Shown here piece after piece: positions 55,621 to 64,000 of a DNA stretch of 64,000 nucleotides. Below the pieces are notes generated by a model, which was not told the origin of the DNA, made no database searches, and worked only from the letters and a program-made list of their open reading frames with translations. The translations under genes were made by a program, and so were the position numbers. The stretch spans positions 19,654,001 through 19,718,000 of the forward strand of contig OX579635.1 of NCBI GenBank assembly GCA_951230915.1, written 5' to 3'. This DNA comes from Antitrichia curtipendula (Eukaryota > Streptophyta > Bryopsida > Hypnales > Leucodontaceae). Each line of letters starts with the position of its first letter. The first letter of the stretch is position 1.

Positions 55621-55899
55621 AACTCATAGTAATTTAAATTCAAGGAAAAAAATCACGAAAAATTGGCAATGCCCATCATTTCTATCTTTCTACAAGGTAG
55701 AAAATTTACATTCTTTCTACTGCTCATGAGCATGCACGGAATTGCTAAGTGGTCGAACTGTAAAAACATGTCCGAGACTCACAATATCCATGATGACATG
55801 GCAATTTCATTCCCTCCATATCAAGGCGGACAATCCAATGGACTTATGGACCATGGGTTTTGTCCTAGACTTCACCTTCCTATCTGTTAACTTAGTTGC

Positions 55900-56135
55900 A
55901 ACTAACTTCCGTCAGTTGAGCTCAGCGGTTAGTTGCCAACTCAGCAATTTCGATTTCAGAACAGCCAACCGACGGAAAGCCCGAGGTCCTGTCCCTACAG
56001 TAAGTTACTGTAGTAACTAGTAAGCACCTCCGCATGAGGCGGCAACTGAATCCTTTCCTGCCGGGGTTCCCGCATTCCTGAGTTCCGCAGTGATGAGCCT
56101 GCAACTGCAACTCAGGAATGCTGGAACCTCCCTGT
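55900..56135. other. GC-richer patch with small hairpins
   Basis: Contains CTTCCGTCAGTTG facing CAACCGACGGAAAG (55907 and about 55966), a CAGTAAGTTACTG palindrome, and GCATTCCTGAGTT facing AACTCAGGAATGC (56071-56120). ORFs on both strands are short and unrecognised. Borders family H copy 4 directly. Confidence 0.45.
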
Positions 56136-56142
56136 CAGAAGG

Positions 56143-56376
56143 CCGGGGTGAACTGACCCCCTCGCTCGTACCCCTGGGAAAACCCTGAAATTTTTTATTT
56201 TCCATGCATGAATTTTTTTGCAAATTCTGAATTCATATTTGCAATCAGAGGCCCCAAATTAGTTAGGGGGTTTCTAGAAAATAGATTTTACACGGCACAC
56301 AAAAGGGGGCTTTTTTGTATGTGCACCCCTGGATGGACTTTGGCAGTACGAGCGAGGGGGGCAGTTCATCCCGGCT
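56143..56376. mobile_element. Mutator-like MITE, family H copy 4
   Basis: CCGGGGTGAACTGACCCCCT (left) and GGGGGGCAGTTCATCCCGG (right) as inverted ends, with GCTCGTAC / GTACGAGC just inside. Direct repeats CTGTCAGAAGG flank it (56132-56142, 56377-56387). Centre TTCTGAATTCATATTTGCAA as in copy 1. Confidence 0.82.
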
Positions 56377-56756
56377 CTGTCAGAAGGACTGACCCCTCAT
56401 TGCCCCTAAAAAAATGGCCCCTCATCTTAGTCTTCATTACTTTAGACTGATTTAGAAACTCTGATTACAATTATTAATTCAGACTTTGCAAATAAAAAAT
56501 TAAAGTGTTTTTTCTTAATGTCCCCTTAATGGGTATTAAGGGGACCAATTAAAGGAACTTATTGTAGAAAATTGTAGATGTTTAAAACATGATGTACAAC
56601 CCTCGGACATTTCAAAAACTATTGATGTACAACAAAGGTAGATATTTATGTAGTGTTTAATGTCAATTAATTAGTATGATTTCCCTTAAAACTCCAATTT
56701 AGTGTAAAAGTAAATCGCAGGGCAACGAGGAGTCAAATCACCCTAGTTGCTTGGAC

Positions 56757-56986
56757 CAAGGTGAATTGACCCCTACATTGCCCCGCAATTTTCCTCAAGG
56801 GAAAACACTACAATTTTTCATGTGCAACACATGATAAAATTTGCAAATTTGGAATTCATATTTGCAATGGGAGGCCCTCAGTTAGTTGAGAGTGGGGGAA
56901 AATACAAAAAATAGGGGGCACAAAATAGGGGTCAAGTTTTTACATTTATCCTTGGTTGAGGCAATGAGGGGTGCAATCTTCCCCAA
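56757..56986. mobile_element. Mutator-like MITE, family H copy 5
   Basis: CAAGGTGAATTGACCCCTAC at the left and GGGGTGCAATCTTCCCC at the right, centre TTGGAATTCATATTTGCAAT with GGGAGGCCCTCAGTTAG. Ends more diverged than in copies 1 and 4; no clear target duplication. Confidence 0.6.
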
Positions 56987-57020
56987 CTACCAAATACAAA
57001 TCAAACTTCCACTTTGTGGG

Positions 57021-57391
57021 AAGTAGAGGTTGAATTTTTTTATCATTGGAAGTGCATTTGAAAGGACTTTGGATAGGTACATGGAAACTCAAATTTAGAC
57101 ATGGAACAAAGAAAATAAATCACCAATTCACAAACTCAACTAAAAAGAGAAAGATTATAGTAGTATTGACAAATCATGGTTACCAATGTACATTTCACTT
57201 GAAACTACGCCAAATTTGGAGTGCAAAATGCACTGATAATTGTGATTTGCCAATACCATTGTACTTTTTGTCTTTTAGCTTGTGAAGTGGTGATTTATTT
57301 TCTTTGTCCTTTGTCTCAATTTGAGTTTCCTTGTGTCTATCCAAAATCCTTTCAAATGTGCTTCTAATGATAAAAATTTCAACTTCTAATT
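57021..57391. repeat. Foldback centred near 57206
   Basis: AAGTAGAGGTTGAATTTTTT faces AAAATTTCAACTTCTAATTA; TTGAAAGGACTTTGGATAGG faces CTATCCAAAATCCTTTCAAA; AACAAAGAAAATAAATCACC faces GGTGATTTATTTTCTTTGTC. Arms about 125 bases and loop about 120. The 79-residue plus ORF 57046-57285 spans arm and loop and has no recognisable domain. Confidence 0.8.
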
Positions 57392-57559
57392 ATAAACCAA
57401 TCAAAATTTTGAAGTTCATTTGAATGTTCATATTCTGGTTTGCAGTGCACCTTGTTCTTAGACTCCTCAACAAAACTTAATCCTAGTCATCTCATATTTT
57501 TGTGACACTCACACAATACTCTATAAACTTTTAAAGACTAGGATATCTACTCATGGCCT

Positions 57560-58968
57560 CATCACCACAAAGTTTAGAACCTACAAATTGACAGTGAATA
57601 TTGCGTGGTTACTGTTATTTCATGGGTGTGTACGTTAATTTACAACTTATCACATCGTTACGATGCACACAATTATTGCAAAAAATTGGTACTACTTTGT
57701 AATCAGTATTAACTACGTAACTTCTTTACATTAATCACAAGTGCCCAAAAGATACAATTTATGCATGAAAATTTATTATCTTTGTTGTGCATTTTCTGTG
57801 TGTTGAAATACACAAAAAATCCATGACAATAATGTCACTGCCATTAGCATTGCAATAAAACTTATTAATTGGTATCAATGTTCAAAAAATTATTGTCAAT
57901 GTTCAAATGATGATCACCGATCTAATTAACAAAAAACTTGACTTCATTAAATTTCTTGCATTTTGTTTGTCATGATTTGATTAGTTGTACACAATCTAAT
58001 GGCCATCAAATTCTAACTTGAGTTGGACCCATTGGTAGGCCACCAAGAAACATGGCGACATAATGGAGGAACCACTTGACTAGAAGAGGTGCAAAGAATT
58101 AGTGGCGAGATCCTTTTTATTTTGAAATCCATTCAGTGACCACTCAAACGATATGGGATAACTGGAAAATGAGAGTTGCACAGCTCATAGTCAAAACGTA
58201 GGAATTGAGTGAAGACTAAAATTTCAGAACTCATTTAGGCATAGTATATTAGCTTTTTGAAAAAAAAATTCAAACTAAAAAAAGTTGGTAAATCAAGTTA
58301 AATTTCATCTCCAAAAATTGGTTTGAGATTTCAAGCTTCCAATCAAAAATTATAGACAAATTTCAGAGAGGCGTTTGAAAGGAATTGTTTTTGACATTTT
58401 TAAACATCCTCTTTGAAACTTGTCCATAACTTTTGAGTGGAATATTGAAATGTCAAACAGATTTTTGGAAATGAAACTCAAATTAATTTCCAAACTTGTT
58501 TTAGTTCAAAGTTTTTTTTAAAATAGTTATTCTACTATGACTAAATGAGGTCTGATTTTCTACTTTGAACACAATTCCTGCTTTTCAATTGACTTAGTAC
58601 TAAAATCGTGCAAGATAAAAAAATGCAATGCTAGTACAATAACTATGCACATGCATTTTGTTGTATGATTATTGCACTAATTTTATATGTCTAAAATAAG
58701 CACTAATGTTGCACAAAATCAGTCGCCCATTGCTAAAGCACTGGAGTTATACAGATTTTGTCATACAGATTTTGTTACACACAGTTACTGTGCAACTTCA
58801 ACATTTCAAATTCAAATATCAATGACGTGCTTAAAACACACTATAATCCTGAATGGAAATATCGTGTTGTAATAATATTTTTCAGTGAACAAATGTAACA
58901 TGAAAGCAATGCCCGACAATAATTGTATGATTATTAGTGACAATTCGTGACAAAGGAACTTTGTGATG
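57560..58968. mobile_element. 1.4-kb non-autonomous element X, copy 2
   Basis: Direct repeat of 50287-51673 with scattered substitutions: TTAGAACCTACAAATTGACA, ATCGTTACGATGCACAC, CATGAAAATTTATTATCTTT, GGCCATCAAATTCTAACTTG, and the end GACAATTCGTGACAAAGGAA. Left end CATCACCACAAAGTTT, right end AACTTTGTGATG. The flanks do not show a clean TA duplication here. Contains family A core copy 5. Confidence 0.78.
58227..58552. repeat. Foldback family A core, copy 5 (inside X)
   Basis: GAACTCATTTAGGCATAGTA faces TACTATGACTAAATGAGGTC; centre near 58390. Confidence 0.8.
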
Positions 58969-58974
58969 ATGCCA

Positions 58975-59478
58975 CTAGACTCTTCTTAAATTGTCACCCC
59001 TCCTTCAGAAAACCCTTCAACTTCCATTGGTTGCTCTCATGGACTTAATGGTGGTTTTGAGAAACCAAAGATTCTTTTTTCCCACATGATAACTAGTGGT
59101 TTTGAATACTTGACTCAAGTAGGTGTGTCTACCTTACCACAAATTGAAAACTTACAATCCTTTGTACAAACCTCTCAATATCATCCAAATGATACAAAAT
59201 GTCCTCAACACTATTTCAAGGTACCAGTAAAACATATATCAACTCATTGCCAATATAAAAGATGTCTTCTTGCCCTATCACATGGTCCTTGCAAATGATA
59301 AAGTGGCGAGTGTGTCTAGCTTGGAGGAATATAAGATATGCTCATCCATAATTGAACAATATTTTCATAATTTATGGATTGCTTGCACTACTCAACCTTA
59401 TTGCCCAACCCGCATGCATTGCCTATGGCAACTAACACACAAGCCATGGTATTTGGACCCCTCTCCTCATGGTTAGTG
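58975..59478 (+). other. Unidentified segment with adjoining open frames
   Basis: Plus ORFs 59086-59298 and 59270-59476 adjoin in different frames, together about 130 codons with balanced composition (LTQVGVSTLPQIENLQSFVQ; EEYKICSSIIEQYFHNLWIA). They might be a frameshifted remnant of a gene or of an element protein. No motif that I can name. Confidence 0.2.
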
Positions 59479-61954
59479 GTGAGAATTCTAAGTGTTGTTC
59501 AACATATGTGAAATTAGAGATTATTTTGTGCATTATTTTGATAAACTTATATAAAATGATGTGCCTATTTAGCAATTCTTGCATAATCATTTTTTAAAGG
59601 TGGACAATTCCTCAAAATATTTTTTACTTAAAGTTTCATTGAAATGCAAGAAAAAACCAAATCAAATCCAAGTTGTATCATTTTTTACCTTTATTGAATA
59701 AGCTATGAATTTTGAAAGTACTACATAGTTTGTTTAGCATCTTTTTTGGCACTATTTATAAATATAAAATTGACAATATAAAATTTTGACAATTTTTTGA
59801 AACTAAAATGTTGGAAAGAAATTTAAACATTGTTTTCAACACTTTGTTGACTTTAGTGTCTACAAAAGTATTGAAATGTTTTGAATTTCATGACATTTAG
59901 TTTATTAACATTTTAGTGTTAAAAATATTATTTAAACAAGTGTTAAAAACAACACTTTTTTAAAATAGTGTATATTAAAGGCGGGACATCTTCCTTGGCA
60001 AGGCCACAACAATATTGTTGTCATTGTGGTGCACATTAGATCAAATTCTACATCAATAATGGTAGGGCCCTTACTTTATGATTTAGAAAAGACATATTTT
60101 GAAGTGTAGAGCATGCTCCTTATAACAAATCATATGGAGACTCTTCAAGATGATTCTTTTTATTTTATTGACCAAACTACTAAACTATGGGACAACAAAA
60201 TAGCTAAATAACTTTGGTTGACCAATTGCAAAGAAGGCAACGGATCATTAGAAATTTCTTAGCCTTCATTACCAAACCTACTTTCTTAGCTCTACATATT
60301 TGATTCCATTATAACTTTTGCAATGAGGTCTGTGTGACATGTTCTAATGGAATTAAACTAGTCTAATATAATTCATGACCAAATTCTAGCACAAGTATTA
60401 AAAAAATGCCTTTATTCAAATTCAATACTATCAAAGTGAGAATGAAATGTGAAAAGTTCAAGGGTGAGCAATACAAATAAGAGAGAGTTAAAGCACCTTT
60501 GGAATGCTTAGTGAATGATAATATCCTTGACCAATATTGCTTATTCAATCCATAAATGATGGCATGGAATCAATAATATAGATTGAAATCCTCATTTATT
60601 AGGGAGCATTTTCAGTGGACTTGGTTTTATGATGAAAATTAGTGATAATAGGATTTGAGCTTATTGAAGATTTATTTTTGGATGGTCTTAGGTTATATTT
60701 TGGATGCACATGGTTATAGATGTTTTTACCACTTTTGAAAATGGTGAAACTTGTTATCTACTAACAAAGATCAAAAATTTTAAATTTTAAATTTGTATTT
60801 TGATTGAGCCCTGTAAAGTAGTTGTGAGATGTCAAAAAATACCAAATTAATGGGCAAGGTTTTATATTTATCCCAAGAAATATACAAAATGATCCTTGTA
60901 AAAGGCTGGCTATCGACATAAACTTGCACCCTGTAGATCTGAAAAAGAATACACAACTCAAATAAAATCATTCTACCTAAAATACAAAAGCTTATTATAC
61001 ACCAACAATTGATCAAATCACTAGTACATATCTATTGTAGGCTGAAATGATTTTATAAAAATTGGAGTTAATTTTTGCACAATTTGCATTAGCTTTAATG
61101 TAAATTTAGTACAAAATCATTTTAGTATGTGGTCAATTTGTACTAGTGAGATTTACTTCATTTTTGGTCAAGAAAGTTGTCAAGGTGGTTGAAAAATATA
61201 AATTAACCAACCACAAAATAGGGACATATTGTCTTTACACATATACATGGGGAGAGGAGGCCACTGGTGAAAAAGTAGCTAAAAAATCACATGAATCTAA
61301 TCTATATGGTGCATTTTAATCCTTGGACCTAAAATTTATATTTTCTTAAAAGCAATCTAGGATTTACAAAAATCACACAAAAAAGTAATTTTTGAATAAT
61401 TTTATTGTAGAGGGATTCATTATATAATCTCATAAAATAAGATATACAAGATTTATATGTATGTGCCCTTGGTGAGTTGGAAGATTAGTATGATTTTTTC
61501 AACCCCGAGATTAGAGGTATGATTTTTTTTCAACCAATAATTATTGAATGAAACTGTGTTTTGAGTAACAATCCAATTTGAATTTTGTCATTAATTGCCA
61601 TGATTATGTCAATCATTATACTTGTTGAAAAGTAAGTGAATGAGCATTGTAGTGAAAATACGTTTAATCAACTATGAATATAATTGTAAAAACTTCAGAT
61701 GCATTATGAGTGAATTTGCAATAAGATGTAAGATTTATCTGTTGAAGGTATTATGCTTTATTAATGTACTTCAAAATTATCCTAGGATAAAGATTGAGTA
61801 GAAAAGTGACACTGAAATGTAGCATAAGTACCTCGCCTTGGCAATGTCGAGTAGAGAAGGTCTGCTCTGGGAAAACGCAGGGTTTCTAGCTGCAATTAAA
61901 TTTGGATCAAGGTATAAAAAATTCATTAGTCAAGTAAAAAAACCATTGTACAAT
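59479..61954. other. AT-rich spacer
   Basis: No gene, RNA or repeat boundary that I can support. Confidence 0.45.
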
Positions 61955-62260
61955 CATTACAAAAAATTTCAGCCCTTGTGAGTGCCACGAGTTTTGTTGA
62001 GTTGTGGTGCAACTAGGGAAAAAAATGAATTTTTTAAATTAAAATTTTAAAATTAAATTTTTTTTTGGATGATCTGACGTGGCACTATTTGTGCTACGTC
62101 AAATTGGAGAAATTTTAAATTATTATTTTTTTAATAATAATAAAAAAATAATAATTATTTTTATTTTTATTTTTCTGTAACTGCACCACGGGGGGGGGGG
62201 GGGCCGGCGGCAGAAAACCTTTCTGAACAGCCTTTTCGAGGGCTGAAATTTTTTGTAATG
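61955..62260. mobile_element. Small TIR element with G-run
   Basis: CATTACAAAAAATTTCAGCC then CT at the left, exact inverse at the right ending at 62260. 306 bp. Inside are GTTGTGGTGCAACTAGGG and CTGTAACTGCACCACG (inner inverted repeat), a palindrome-like TGACGTGGCACTATTTGTGC followed by TACGTCA, and 14 G at 62190-62203. Superfamily unknown; no coding capacity. Confidence 0.75.
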
Positions 62261-62499
62261 GAACACGTTCCATGCTTAGATAGAAGTATATGATCATAGG
62301 AAATATACGGAATATAATGTTCCATAGAAGTATGAAACATAAGAGTCATTTTTATACTTGTTTAAGCCTATACAATAATTCAATTCGTATACATATGTGT
62401 ATATACATTATAGAATATTTGAAGGTATATAAATATTTATATATACCTTGTGTGTACCTTGTATGAGGTCACAAAGTCATATAAAATAGTAAATGCTTG

Positions 62500-63200
62500 T
62501 ATGGAAGTTATATAAGTCAAATACAAGCCGCTTGAAATCCTTAGAAAGAAGATCCAAAACTCAAATAAGTGCCAAAGTGGGTTCAGAACTCCAAACAAAG
62601 AATGTAATAGCTTTTTGAAAAGTTAACACAAATGTGTATAAGTTCTTGAAATTCGAAGTTTAAATCTTCCACTATACAGCTTTTATGGTCGCTCAAAATC
62701 TCTTCTCTTCAATTCAACGGTAACTCAACATCCCTGTATTTCCAAGCATATAACTTTTACATTCTAACTTTAAACTACAATTGTAATGGCTTCTTAGAAA
62801 GCTAATGCAAAATCCTATAATCCCTCGTATTCACAAATTAAACCCTTTTTTTCGACTCTTATAGCCCGTCAAAATCTCGTCTCTTTAATTCAAATATAAC
62901 TCAACACCACTCTACTTCTAGGCACATAACTCTTTATTTTTAACTCCAAATCAAGAATTATAAGTCTTTATAGAAAGGTAAACTCTCCATACATAATTCA
63001 ATTAAATCTCAAATCCAGAAGATTTATATCCACTCTTCTACAAGATTTCAAAGTTATTGCCCTCAAAAGCAATTGGCAGTCGACCCTCTCTCACTCCAAC
63101 AAGCATAATTTTTTCATCCAAGCTCCAAATAGTAAGAATAGTAGCTTTTTCAAATCACAACAATAATAATAAAAAACTCTCACAATTTCATTCAAAAACT
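62500..63200. repeat. Degenerate tandem repeat, ~180-190-bp unit
   Basis: About three to four worn units sharing a CTCAAAATCTCTTCTCTTCA-like stretch, AACTCAACATCC / AACTCAACACCA, CAAGCATATAACTTTT / TAGGCACATAACTCTT, TCTAACTTTAAACTACAATT-like sequence and TTCTTAGAAAGCTAA / CTTTATAGAAAGGTAA. No ORF. Could be part of an LTR or satellite. Confidence 0.5.
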
Positions 63201-63259
63201 CATAAAAAACACTGCAATATCGCTCCTCAAACACACAATACTTTTTTAATTAACTACAA

Positions 63260-63340
63260 AACAACGACGCTAGCGTGCGAGCTTGGAGCCGTGAGCTTGT
63301 GAGCTTGGAACGTGGAGCCTGTGAGTCTAGAGCTTGAAAA
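63260..63340. repeat. Short GAGCTTGGAGC repeats
   Basis: Five or six overlapping variants of GAGCTTGGAGCCGTGAGCTT within 75 bases, GC-richer than the surroundings. Confidence 0.55.
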
Positions 63341-64000
63341 AAAAAATTCCCATTTTTTTGCAAGAATTTTTGTTTTTTGGTAAAAATATTCAATTTTTTT
63401 TGTTGCTGTAACTGGTAAATTTGGGACCTATAACCGTATATATCCTATGACCGTGGATTAGTAGATATTTTATGTAGTATTCGAATTCTTTGTAGTAGAA
63501 AAGAATCCTCCACATGGTGAGACCGAGAGTCATTTCTTATGGAGGGTAAGGTTTTGAAGATACCTTGGCTCCAAAAAAATGGGGAAGTTTGGTGGTGACT
63601 ACAGCGTTGTCCCAAAAAATTTAGAAAAATAAATGACGGTGTCGCATTGAGACTAGGAGTCATTTTTCATTGAGTCTAACCTAAAGGATTTAGGGTCTAA
63701 ATGGATTTCAAAAGAAAATGAAGAAAGCCCAAAAACCAATTGAGGCAAAGTCTATACATGCTTTATTTATTATTCTATATGTGCTTTATCTATACATGCT
63801 TCAGTTAGTATTTTCAACAAAATGCCAGAGAACTGCGGGGAATATAATTCTCCACATAATGACGGAGAAAGGCTATTCCCCCAAACAGTCCTCTAGCATG
63901 TATGACCATCAAACATGACACATCTTATAGTGGCGTGTTGTAGAATGCCAATCGTTATGGGACATATGAATAGGAACCCTGAAACTTTGGTCTTGTCACT
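63341..64000. other. Unannotated end of window
   Basis: No supported feature. The short ORFs here are unrecognised. Confidence 0.4.

Noticed and set aside
1..64000. tRNA, rRNA or snRNA genes
   Set aside because: I looked for box B-like GGTTCGANTC strings and cloverleaf-like stems and saw none that hold up; a covariance-model scan would be needed to be certain.

Overview
The window looks like nuclear DNA of a plant-lineage (streptophyte) genome that is AT-rich and full of transposable elements. The main evidence is the non-LTR retrotransposon at the left edge. It has the plant L1-type layout: an ORF1 with a DUF4283-like region and a CCHC zinc knuckle, and an ORF2 with an endonuclease, a reverse transcriptase with a YADD box, and a C-terminal zf-RVT-type Cys/His domain. 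I cannot name the species. I found no intact host gene, tRNA, rRNA or CRISPR array.

Layout. 1-6650: a nearly complete LINE on the minus strand, cut by the window edge; one in-frame stop splits ORF2. 6650-13000: a small Mutator-like MITE, a 1.16-kb long inverted repeat carrying coding-like fragments in both arms, and TTAA-flanked elements. 13000-20300: a 5'-truncated retroelement with target duplication, a 2.1-kb element with GGGCCGGAT subterminal repeats, and a 3.5-kb Harbinger-like element (TAA duplication) holding 140-bp tandem repeats and a coiled-coil ORF remnant. 20300-53500: a dense and nested population of non-autonomous elements whose ends read TTAA-CCC...GGG-TTAA. 53500-64000: more Mutator-like MITEs, foldbacks, a second copy of a 1.4-kb element, and AT-rich sequence.

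The main result is the TTAA-flanked group. At least five sequence families (called C, D, E, O and Q here) share termini close to CCCCTAAAGGACC and sit between TTAA duplications. They are nested inside each other: D inside E inside O at 29.2-31.4 kb, and E inside D at 43.5-45.4 kb. Other copies in the same window keep the unoccupied TTAA site, which gives internal proof of TTAA-specific insertion. TTAA duplication with CCC/GGG ends is the hallmark of the piggyBac superfamily, which to my knowledge is not a usual component of land-plant genomes. No transposase for them is visible here.

A second theme is hairpins. A ~325-bp inverted-repeat core recurs five times, and several unrelated foldbacks are present, so transcripts from this region could form much double-stranded RNA. 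The short string ATAACTTTTG also recurs in many repeats that otherwise look unrelated. Repeat-family letters are my own labels. Boundaries marked approximate were read by eye.
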